Part shown: piece by piece, positions 23,505-30,702 of the stretch | How positions within the stretch are numbered: position 1 is the stretch's first letter | Layout of the letters: each line of letters starts with the position of its first letter | Source of the DNA: Gaiellaceae bacterium | Lineage (GTDB): Bacteria > Actinomycetota > Thermoleophilia > Gaiellales > Gaiellaceae | DNA length: 63,996 nucleotides | Direction: 5' to 3' | Assembly: GCA_021323315.1 (NCBI GenBank) | Contig: JAJTCQ010000005.1 | Coordinates: 1 to 63,996, forward strand | Notes under the pieces: model-generated | Told to the model about the DNA's origin: nothing | What the model saw: the letters and a program-made list of their open reading frames with translations, nothing else | The model's database searches: none | Made by a program: the position numbers and the translations under genes

Positions 23505-24845
23505 TTAGAAGCGGATTTCCTGGAGCGCCTCGGCGGCGTTCCGGTACAGACGTGCGGCCTCGCGGTCACGACCCCGCCGCGCCGCCAGATCTCCCAGTGC
23601 GACCCACGCCTCGGTCCGGTGGCTGATCGACGCCAGCTGCTCAGCCGCCGCGTCAGCCGCCCGGAAGCACGCTTCCGCCTCTTCCAGCTGCCCGCGCTCC
23701 ATCAGCGCTCGTCCCAGAACGAGCTGCGACGGACAGACTTCGTGGAGGTAGTCCTCCCGACCCTGCACGAGCTCGAGCGCCTTTCGCGCCAGATCCTCTG
23801 CCTGGTCGTACTCCGCCCGGTTCAAGTGGACCCGGGCGATCCCCTCGAGCGCCTGCGCGGCGTCCGCGGGGGAATCCGTGTCGAGTGCCCTCGAGTAGGA
23901 GGCCTTGAGATGCTCGACGGCGCCGTCCTCGTCTCCGAGTAGAAGCGTGAGGCCACCGAGCATGAGCAGCAGTCGTCCGACGTTCCGCTCGTCGTTCAGG
24001 ACGTCGTACAGCTCCTTCGCGCGCTGTGCGTAGCTGCGCGAGAGCACGTAGTTGCCCTGGCGCTGCGAGAGCAGCGAGGCCTGGAAGTACGCGTTGGCGA
24101 TCGCCGAGCGATCGCCGAGATCCTGCGCCAGCTCGAGCGCCCGCCCCACGTCGTCGTGGGCGGAGGCGTAGTCGCGCAGCCGACGGTGACAACGCGAGCG
24201 GCGCTGCAGGATGTCGGAGCGAAGCAGGTCGCTCGGCAGTCCCGAACGCTCTGCCAGCGCGAGCGCCTCGTCGAAGAGCGCGATCGCCGTCGAGAGACTC
24301 GAAAGCTTGTAGCGACAGACCGCGAGGCGATAGAGCACGTCGGCGAGCTCGAGCTCCGAGTGCCCGTCCCGCTCGGCGATCTCACGCGCGCGGAGCAGGA
24401 GCTCGATGGCCTCCTTGACCTGCCCGAGCTCCTGAAGGGCCCACGCCTCACCGGTGAGAGCACGGAGCTCGAGCGGGCGCGCGCCCGTGCTCGCGACGTC
24501 GGCGCGAACCGCCGTGTAGGCCTCGACGGCCTCCTCGTAGCGGTGCGCCGCCGCCAACGCTTCGGCGCGCGCGAGCGACGCCTCGACCCTGGTGCGCTCG
24601 TCGGTCGAGATGCCGGACGCGAGCAGCGCTGGATCGACGCCGAGCCGTTCGGCGAGCCAGGCGACGGTCGCCTCCGTCGGACGTGTCTTACCGCGCTCGA
24701 TCTGGCTGATGTACTCCTTGGAGAACCGGTCGCCCGCGAGTTGCGTCTGCGTCAGGCCGGCCGCGACTCGGAGCGCACGGACGCGCTCGCCGAGACGAGC
24801 ACCGGGCCCGGTCGACGGACCAGAGTGGGTGACGGTGTCGAGCAT
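23505..24845 (-). CDS. XRE-type HTH regulator with C-terminal TPR array (RRNPP-like)
   Basis: 446 residues. An N-terminal helix-turn-helix at about 17-72 (RVRALRVAAGLTQTQLAGDR ... EYISQIERGKTRPTEATVAW) is followed by about 350 residues of tetratricopeptide-like helix pairs, for example EKSY-type helices around AEALAAAHRYEEAVEAYTAV and EHLKASYSRALDTDSPADAA. This is the domain plan of Rgg/PlcR/NprR-type peptide receptors. ATG 24845 is chosen because upstream codons lack similarity to the HTH family. A short signal-like peptide gene follows 16 bases downstream. Possible operator elements lie at 24929-24962. The regulated genes are unknown. Confidence 0.8.
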   Translation of the reverse strand: MLDTVTHSGPSTGPGARLGERVRALRVAAGLTQTQLAGDRFSKEYISQIERGKTRPTEATVAWLAERLGVDPALLASGISTDERTRVEASLARAEALAAAHRYEEAVEAYTAVRADVASTGARPLELRALTGEAWALQELGQVKEAIELLLRAREIAERDGHSELELADVLYRLAVCRYKLSSLSTAIALFDEALALAERSGLPSDLLRSDILQRRSRCHRRLRDYASAHDDVGRALELAQDLGDRSAIANAYFQASLLSQRQGNYVLSRSYAQRAKELYDVLNDERNVGRLLLMLGGLTLLLGDEDGAVEHLKASYSRALDTDSPADAAQALEGIARVHLNRAEYDQAEDLARKALELVQGREDYLHEVCPSQLVLGRALMERGQLEEAEACFRAADAAAEQLASISHRTEAWVALGDLAARRGRDREAARLYRNAAEALQEIRF

Positions 24846-24928
24846 GACTTCTTCAGTCAATCTGCAATTCGCGTCCGCCGCGCTCCCCTGGACAGGGGAT
24901 GCACGGGTACCGCTTTCGAGTGAAGTAA

Positions 24929-24962
24929 GGCTAGCCCAAATCACTTGACCTGGCTACTTGAC
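24929..24962. promoter_or_regulatory. candidate operator: GGCTAGCC palindrome and two ACTTGAC repeats
   Basis: GGCTAGCC (24929-24936) is a perfect 8-bp palindrome. ACTTGAC occurs at 24943-24949 and 24956-24962, 13 bp apart. The elements lie between the XRE-TPR gene (minus) and the promoter of the candidate small RNA (plus), so one regulator could act on both. Binding is inferred. Confidence 0.35.
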
Positions 24963-24986
24963 TTTCCCGGACACCACTCCTATAGT
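24958..24986 (+). promoter_or_regulatory. strong sigma-70-type promoter reading into 24993-25165
   Basis: TTGACT (24958-24963), a 17-base spacer and TATAGT (24981-24986). This is the best full -35/-10 pair in the window, and no protein gene starts close behind it. Confidence 0.65.
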
Positions 24987-24992
24987 CAGGCC

Positions 24993-25165
24993 CACACCGC
25001 AGACGATCGGACGCCAGATCGGATGCGCGGGCACCACCGCCGGACAGCAGGCGGCGCAGGATGAGCGTGGCTGGGCCGCAGGGCCACGATTCACCGGCTT
25101 GCCTGCCCCGGGAAGGGGTCGCCTCGAACGGGAAACGCCCCCGGAGCCGCAGCCGGGGGCGTTTT
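24993..25165 (+). ncRNA. candidate small noncoding RNA
   Basis: Bounded by a consensus promoter on the left and an intrinsic terminator on the right, giving a transcript of about 170 bases. There is no ORF with a ribosome site and protein-like codon use. I compared it by eye with SRP RNA, 6S, tmRNA, RNase P and several riboswitch cores and saw none. It could be a regulatory RNA linked to the XRE-TPR locus next door. The 444-base gap between 24846 and 25289 holds nothing else clear. Confidence 0.45.
25133..25165 (+). terminator. intrinsic terminator of the candidate small RNA
   Basis: 12-bp perfect stem AAACGCCCCCGG / CCGGGGGCGTTT with an 8-base loop, followed by TTC. It may also stop transcripts of the MFS gene arriving on the minus strand, where the tail is GTTTCCCG. 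Confidence 0.75.
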
Positions 25166-25289
25166 CAGTTGGCGGGGGAAACCATGTCCCCGCCGGCCCC
25201 CTTCTTCTTGCCGTGCACGTCCGTGACCTCGGCTGGCCTACGGCCGAATGAGTCCCCCTTCGGCCCTCGGGTGCCAGCGACGCTCGGCG

Positions 25290-26720
25290 CTACTCGGTGA
25301 GGGGCTCGGCCGCGGTGCGCTCGGTCCGTCTCGCTTCGTCGTGCGGGCGGACGAGCGTGAAGGCGACGACGGCGCCGACGACTGCGATACCAGCGGCGAC
25401 GAGGAGCGCGCGCTCGAAGCCGCGCATGAACGCGTCGACCGACACCTCACCGTCCGCTTCCGCGGCCACGATCGCTCCCATGACCGCGATCCCCATCGTG
25501 CCGCCGACCTGACGGGCGCTGTTGAGTACTGCGGAACCGACGCCCGCCTTGTCGACCGGGACGCTGCGTGTTGCGGCGGCCGCGCTTGGAGTCATCGTGA
25601 GCGCCATGCCGACACCACCGACGATGAACGCGGGCAGGAGATTCCAGAAGGACGCGTCGTCGCTGAGCCTCGAGAACATCGTGAGGTGCAGCGCGAGCAG
25701 GAGCATGCCCACGGTCATGAGAGCCCTCGACCCGATCCGGTCGCTCATCCGTCCGGCCACGGGTGCGACGAGGATGATGAGAACCGTCATCGGCAGGAAT
25801 GCCGCGCCGGTCTCGACCGCCGAGTAGCCGAGAACGTTCTGCATGTACAGCGAGACGAAGAAGAAGACGCCGAACATCGCGAGCGCGACGAGGAGAGTGA
25901 CGAGGTTCGCGCCGGTGTACGTGCCGCTCCGGAAGAGCTCGAGCGGAAGCATCGGATCGCGCCGGCGCCGCTCGATCACGACGAACGACACGAGCGAGAC
26001 CGCCGAGACGACGAATGCGCCGACGATGCGCGCCGACGTCCAGCCGTAGGTGCTGGCCTCGATGAGACCGTAGGTCAGCGCGAACAGCCCGACGGCGGAG
26101 GTCGTCAAGCCCGGGATGTCGAGGCTCGCATGCGTCTCGTCACGCGATTCGTCGATGAAGAGGAAGCTCGCGACGATGCCGAGAGCTCCGACCGGGACGT
26201 TCACGAAGAAGATCCAGCTCCAGTCGACGTGCTCGGTGATGAGCCCGCCGACGAGCGGGCCGATGGCGAGTGCGAGCGCAGAGACGCCGGCCCAGATCCC
26301 GATGGCGGTGCCACGCTGGCGGGGCGGGAAGGTCGCGGCGATGATCGACAGCGTCGCGGGGTTCATCAACGCCGCTCCCGCACCTTGCAGGACTCGTGCG
26401 CCGATGAGCATCTCCGACGAGGTCGCGAGGCCGCACAGAAGGGAGGCGAGCGTGAAGACGACGATTCCGAGCACGAAGATGCGACGCCGGCCGTAGGCAT
26501 CGGCCACCTTGCCGCCGACGAGCATCAGCGACGCAAACGTCAGCGCGTAGCCGGTCACGATCCACTCGAGCTCGGAGAGGTCGGACTCGAGCTCTCGCTG
26601 GATCGACGGCAGCGCGACGTTCACGACGGTGTTGTCGAGCATGATCATGAAGAGGCCGACGGAGACGGCGGCAAGCGTCAGCCACTTGCGATTCGCCTCT
26701 GCGAAGATCCCACCGCTCAT
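25290..26720 (-). CDS. DHA2-family MFS drug exporter (EmrB/QacA type, 14 TM)
   Basis: 476 residues and about 14 hydrophobic helices. MLDNTVVNVALPSI in helix 1 is the hallmark of DHA2 proton antiporters. GGKVADAYGRRRIFVLG is the MFS 2-3 loop, and LQGAGAALMNPATLSII and GPLVGGLI form the antiporter motif C region. The likely role is proton-driven export of amphiphilic compounds. TAGGGT lies 8 bases upstream of the ATG, inside the coding start of the divergent acyl-CoA synthetase gene, because the two ATG codons overlap within CATG (26718-26721). There is no adjacent TetR or MarR gene. Confidence 0.87.
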   Translation of the reverse strand: MSGGIFAEANRKWLTLAAVSVGLFMIMLDNTVVNVALPSIQRELESDLSELEWIVTGYALTFASLMLVGGKVADAYGRRRIFVLGIVVFTLASLLCGLATSSEMLIGARVLQGAGAALMNPATLSIIAATFPPRQRGTAIGIWAGVSALALAIGPLVGGLITEHVDWSWIFFVNVPVGALGIVASFLFIDESRDETHASLDIPGLTTSAVGLFALTYGLIEASTYGWTSARIVGAFVVSAVSLVSFVVIERRRRDPMLPLELFRSGTYTGANLVTLLVALAMFGVFFFVSLYMQNVLGYSAVETGAAFLPMTVLIILVAPVAGRMSDRIGSRALMTVGMLLLALHLTMFSRLSDDASFWNLLPAFIVGGVGMALTMTPSAAAATRSVPVDKAGVGSAVLNSARQVGGTMGIAVMGAIVAAEADGEVSVDAFMRGFERALLVAAGIAVVGAVVAFTLVRPHDEARRTERTAAEPLTE

Positions 26721-28659
26721 GCACGCGAACCCTAGCCAGCGTGTGACGGCCGACTTCGCCTGGCGCCCGTCCGCGAAGCAGCTCGAGGCGGCGAACGTCG
26801 CTCGCCTCGCACGCGCCCTCGGCTGCGCCGACTACAGCGCGTTGCACGCGCTCTCGATCGACGATCCGAACCGATTTTGGCGCGCCGTCGTGGACGACCT
26901 CGGGATCCCGCTCGCGCGCAACTGGGACGCGGTGCTCGACGACTCACGAGGCGTCGAGTGGACGACGTGGTTCGCGGGCGCGCGGCTCAACGTCGCCGAT
27001 GCGTGCGTCCACCGCTGGGCGCGAGAGATGCCCGATCAGGAAGCGGCAGTGTGGGCTCCCGAAGACGGTGGTCGACGCTCGCTGACGTGGGCGGAGCTCT
27101 CGCACGAGGTGCGCCGGCTCGCAGAGGCCCTGCGCGAGCTCGGGATCGGCGAGGGCGATTTGGTGGCCACGTTCCTGCCGATGGCGCCAGAGGCCGCGAT
27201 CGCCGCGCACGCCTGCGCGCACGTCGGAGCGGTACAGGTGCCGATCTTCTCCGGTTTCGCGGGTCCCGCTGTCTCCGCGAGGATCGCCGACTCGGGCGCG
27301 AAGGCCGTGCTCACGGCGAACGCGTCGTACCGGCGCGGACGGCTCGTCCCGATGAAGGAAGTGCTGGACCAGGCGCTCGCAGACGCGCCGAGCGTCGAGC
27401 ATGTCCTCGTCTGGCGTCGCGCGAGCATCGGCTGCCCGATGACCACGGGGCGCGACTCGTGGTGGGAAGACGCCGTCGAGGATCGGCCGGGCACGCTGGA
27501 GCCCACAGCCGTCGGGAGCGAAGCCCCGTACCTCCTCGCCTACACGTCGGGAACGACAGGAAGGCCGAAGGGGGCGCTCCACGTGCAGGGCGGCTTCCTG
27601 CTGTCGATCGTGCGCGAGACCGCGTACCAGGCAGACCTCCGCGCCGGAGATCGCGTGCTCTTCTCGACCGACATGGGCTGGATCATGGGGCCGTGGACCG
27701 TCGTCGGCGCGATGGCGTGTGGCGCGACCGTGGTCTTCATGGAAGGCGCACCCGACTGGCCGCACGACCGTGTCTGGCGGATTGTCGAGGACGAGCGCGT
27801 GACGATGCTCGGCGTGTCGCCGACGCTCGTACGCGCCCTGATTCCGCACGGCGAACCGGACGCAGACGTCTCGTCGCTGCGCGCCGTCGTGACGACGGGC
27901 GAGCCGTGGAACCGCGGTCCGTACGACTGGCTGAACGAGCAGATCTGTGGCAGTGGCCGGATCCCGATCGTGAACTGCTCGGGTGGTACCGAGGTCGGGG
28001 CCTGCTTCCTCTCGGTGTCGATGCTCGAGCCGACGAAGCCGTGCTCCGTCGGCTTCCCGGCCCTCGCGGAGGACATGGACGTCTTCGACGACGAGGGCCG
28101 GCCGGTACGAGGCGTGGTCGGCGAGCTCGTGTGCAAGCGTGCCTGGCCGGGGATGACCCGCGGGATCTGGGGCGACCCGGAGCGCTACCTCGACACGTAC
28201 TGGCGACGCTTCCCGGGCGTCTGGACGCACGGCGACTGGGCGTCGGTCGACGAGGACGGATACTGGTTCCTGCACGGCCGTTCCGACGACACGCTGAACA
28301 TCGCGGGGAAGCGCATCGGGCCGGCCGAGCTCGAGTCCGCGGCCGTGGGCCATGCCGCCGTTGCGGAGGCGGCCGCCGTTGGCATACCGCACGAGGTGAA
28401 GGGCGAGGTCGCATGGCTTTTCTGCGTGCTTGCACCGCATGCCGCCGCGACGCCCGAGGAGATCGCGGCGGCCGTCGCGGACGAGCTCGGCAAGGCGTTT
28501 GCGCCGGAGCGTGTGGTCTTCGTCTCCGCTCTGCCGAAGACGCGTAGCGCGAAGATCGTGCGCCGGGCCGTGCGGGCGCGCGCGCTCGGCGAGGATCCCG
28601 GCGACCTGTCGACACTCGAGAACCCGGAGTCCCTGGAGGAGATCACGCGTGCCGTCTGA
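26719..28659 (+). CDS. acyl-CoA synthetase of the acetyl/acetoacetyl-CoA synthetase type
   Basis: AMP-forming ligase of 646 residues. The N-terminal ACAS-like segment has FWRAVVDDLGIPL; YTSGTTGRPKG at 275-285 is the phosphate-binding loop; HGDWASVDEDGYWFLHGRSD and PKTRSAKIVRR, with catalytic Lys612, complete the family set. The acid is not deducible; acetoacetate, propionate or other short acids are candidates, while the true acetyl-CoA synthetase is at 43495-45453. An SDR gene overlaps its end by 11 bases. The start ATG overlaps the divergent MFS start codon; GTG 26743 is an alternative. Confidence 0.82.
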   Translation: MHANPSQRVTADFAWRPSAKQLEAANVARLARALGCADYSALHALSIDDPNRFWRAVVDDLGIPLARNWDAVLDDSRGVEWTTWFAGARLNVADACVHRWAREMPDQEAAVWAPEDGGRRSLTWAELSHEVRRLAEALRELGIGEGDLVATFLPMAPEAAIAAHACAHVGAVQVPIFSGFAGPAVSARIADSGAKAVLTANASYRRGRLVPMKEVLDQALADAPSVEHVLVWRRASIGCPMTTGRDSWWEDAVEDRPGTLEPTAVGSEAPYLLAYTSGTTGRPKGALHVQGGFLLSIVRETAYQADLRAGDRVLFSTDMGWIMGPWTVVGAMACGATVVFMEGAPDWPHDRVWRIVEDERVTMLGVSPTLVRALIPHGEPDADVSSLRAVVTTGEPWNRGPYDWLNEQICGSGRIPIVNCSGGTEVGACFLSVSMLEPTKPCSVGFPALAEDMDVFDDEGRPVRGVVGELVCKRAWPGMTRGIWGDPERYLDTYWRRFPGVWTHGDWASVDEDGYWFLHGRSDDTLNIAGKRIGPAELESAAVGHAAVAEAAAVGIPHEVKGEVAWLFCVLAPHAAATPEEIAAAVADELGKAFAPERVVFVSALPKTRSAKIVRRAVRARALGEDPGDLSTLENPESLEEITRAV

Positions 28660-29410
28660 CGTGCTCGAGGGCGTCGCGCTCGTCACGGGCGGCGGCCGTG
28701 GGATCGGCGCCTCGATCGCCCGCGAGCTCGCGGACGCGGGCATGCGCGTCGCGGTCACGGGAAGGACGCCCGAGCAGGTGAACGCGGTCGCTGTGGAGAT
28801 CGGCGGGCTCGGAGTGACCGGAGACGTCTCGATCCAGGGCGACGTCGAGAGCTGGGTGGAAGCGACCGAGCGCGAGCTCGGCCCGATAGAGCTCCTCGTG
28901 GCGAATGCCGGCATCGGAATCCGCGACGGGGCGACGTGGGAGCTGCCGATCGACGAGTGGTGGCGTGTTCAACAGGTCAACGTTCTCGGCGTGCACCTTT
29001 CGGCTCGCGCTGTCATCCCAGGAATGCTCGACCGTGGTCGGGGTCGCATCGTCATCACGGGGAGCGGCGCCGCCTACCTGCCAGGCGGCTCCCAGACCGC
29101 CTACGCCTCCAGCAAGGCGGCCGTCTGCCGCTATGGAGAGACGCTTGCCAACGAGCTCGCCGGGCGCATTCCCGTCTTCTTCTTCAGTCCCGGCCTCGTG
29201 CGCACGGACATGACGGAGCGGTGGGGCGACGACGCGCCCTGGACGCCTCCCGAGCTCGCCCCCCGGCTCGTCCGCGTGCTCGCCTCGGGACGAGCCGACG
29301 CGCTGGCGGGAAGGTACCTCCATGCCGAGCACGACGACATCGAGGACCTCATCCGCCGAGCCGATCGGATCGCGGCGGACGACCTGAACGCGATCCGGCT
29401 CAGACGCTGA
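28649..29410 (+). CDS. short-chain dehydrogenase/reductase
   Basis: 253 residues. ALVTGGGRGIGASIARELAD is the cofactor site, VANAGIGIRDGATWE the NAG motif, VITGSGAAYLPGG the serine region and YASSKAA the Tyr-x3-Lys pair. GTG 28649 is chosen because GGAGGA sits 8 bases upstream, which makes it overlap the synthetase stop; GTG 28661 is an alternative. Coupling to an acyl-CoA synthetase suggests a 3-oxoacyl or hydroxyacyl substrate, which is inference. The C-terminal 60 residues are more polar than in most SDRs. Confidence 0.83.
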   Translation: MPSDVLEGVALVTGGGRGIGASIARELADAGMRVAVTGRTPEQVNAVAVEIGGLGVTGDVSIQGDVESWVEATERELGPIELLVANAGIGIRDGATWELPIDEWWRVQQVNVLGVHLSARAVIPGMLDRGRGRIVITGSGAAYLPGGSQTAYASSKAAVCRYGETLANELAGRIPVFFFSPGLVRTDMTERWGDDAPWTPPELAPRLVRVLASGRADALAGRYLHAEHDDIEDLIRRADRIAADDLNAIRLRR

Positions 29411-29453
29411 CGTAACGCAGCGTAAACCGCGCCGTCGCCTACCCTGCGCCGAC

Positions 29454-29888
29454 ATGCCCTTCTTCATCTGCCCGAACTGCAAGGAGCGTTCGGTCGACCT
29501 CGACGGGTACGACGGCTTCTCCACGCAAGCCATCCAGTGCCGCAGCTGTGCTTTCGGGTTCCTGTACGAGCTCCTCGAGGACTACTACCCCGCGCCCGAG
29601 ACGGGATTCGTCGTGTGCGATCGCGAATCCCGCGTGCTGGCAGCCGGACGCGGCGTCTTCGAGCTGACGGGGTACCGTGACGCCGATCTCATCGGCCGCG
29701 ACGTCACCGAGGCGCTCGCGCTCTCGGACACGACGCCGATAGAGGTCGTGCGCGAGTGGGGCGTACGGAAGATGGGGCAGCCGCTCGAGATCCGCACGAG
29801 CGCGGGCATCGAGAAGCGCGTCGTCGTCGACTTCTTCCCGGCGTACGACGACGACGGCGGGCTGCTGCTCGCGCTGACTCCCCGCTAG
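29454..29888 (+). CDS. small zinc-ribbon plus PAS domain protein
   Basis: 144 residues. Residues 1-45 form a four-cysteine ribbon: Cys6/Cys9 in CPNC and Cys29/Cys32 in CRSC. Residues about 52-143 form a PAS domain: FVVCDRESRVLAAGRGVFEL, TGYRDADLIGRDVTEAL, and the C-terminal strands VVVDFFPAYDDDGGLLLALT. No output domain (kinase, cyclase, HTH) is attached, so it probably senses a ligand or redox state and contacts a partner or nucleic acid through the ribbon. TACCCT is 8 bases before the ATG. It stands alone between other units. I know no named family for this pair. Confidence 0.75.
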   Translation: MPFFICPNCKERSVDLDGYDGFSTQAIQCRSCAFGFLYELLEDYYPAPETGFVVCDRESRVLAAGRGVFELTGYRDADLIGRDVTEALALSDTTPIEVVREWGVRKMGQPLEIRTSAGIEKRVVVDFFPAYDDDGGLLLALTPR

Positions 29889-29980
29889 CCCGCTTGCCGC
29901 AATCGGCCGGAAGGTGAAATGCCATCGGCGCAGCGGCGACGCGCAGCCGCAGCCTGCTCGCGGACCGTGCGATCGAGGGG

Positions 29981-30652
29981 TTACGGGGGGCGCGGAACGA
30001 TCCACGTCTGACGGGCGAGGGCGAGGACCTCGCCGTCCTCCGCGAACAGTGCGGTGCCGGCGTAGAGCTTCCGGCCGTCCTCGCCGAGCGGCCACGACGC
30101 AACAACACACGACTCGCCCGCTTCGGGCACGCGATCCACGCGCGCCGTCATCCGGCCGAGCACGATGTCGCCACGACCCTCGGCGCCGACGGCGAATGCG
30201 CCGGGGCAGTCGATCGCTGCCCAGACGATCTCGGAACGAGACTGGGGAAGCGCGACCGGCGACGCGTGGAGCGGCTCGCGTCCGGCCACCGGACCGACCC
30301 GGATCTCGAGACCGTCGTCGCGCACGCCGCAGACGAAGCACTCGTTGAAGTCGGGGCTCCAGCCTCTGACGTGCCGCTCGCGCGACTCTGCCGCAACCTC
30401 GACGGAGACAGGCGCCGGCGCCTGTACCTCGACGGGCGAAGGCCGTGCGTCCGCGACGAGCGCGTCGCCGTCCAGGAGGCGCACGCCGTCACCGTCGTGC
30501 TCGACCCCGAGCGGACGGTCGAGCGGCGGCGGCAAGCGCAGCGTCACCTCGACCTCGTGGGCGTCGACCAAGGCGGCGAGCCGACCGCAGGCATAGCCTC
30601 CGTTCGCGGACGCGAGCGGGCCTCGGTAGTGACGCGGGAATGTGATCTCCAT
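29981..30652 (-). CDS. hotdog-fold thioesterase-like protein
   Basis: 223 residues. RGPLASANGGYACGRLAALV at the N-terminus, DFNECFVCG in the middle and the C-terminal half (IDCPGAFAVGA, LGRMTARVDRVPEAGE, YAGTALFAEDGEVLALARQT) fit tandem hotdog acyl-CoA thioesterase-like proteins. The frame is open about 100 codons further upstream, but ATG 30652 has TAGGCT 7 bases before it and gives the family N-terminus. It is divergent from nadE. The CxxC near residue 106 is a feature of this subgroup. Substrate unknown. Confidence 0.7.
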   Translation of the reverse strand: MEITFPRHYRGPLASANGGYACGRLAALVDAHEVEVTLRLPPPLDRPLGVEHDGDGVRLLDGDALVADARPSPVEVQAPAPVSVEVAAESRERHVRGWSPDFNECFVCGVRDDGLEIRVGPVAGREPLHASPVALPQSRSEIVWAAIDCPGAFAVGAEGRGDIVLGRMTARVDRVPEAGESCVVASWPLGEDGRKLYAGTALFAEDGEVLALARQTWIVPRPP

Positions 30653-30702
30653 GGCGCCCAGCCTACTGACTAGACTCGGTTTGTGACTGTGAGGCGAAAA
30701 CC

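Noticed and set aside
24993-25165. SRP (4.5S) RNA, 6S RNA or a known riboswitch
   Set aside because: The conserved SRP apical sequence, 6S long paired stem and common riboswitch cores are absent by eye. Left as an unnamed RNA candidate.
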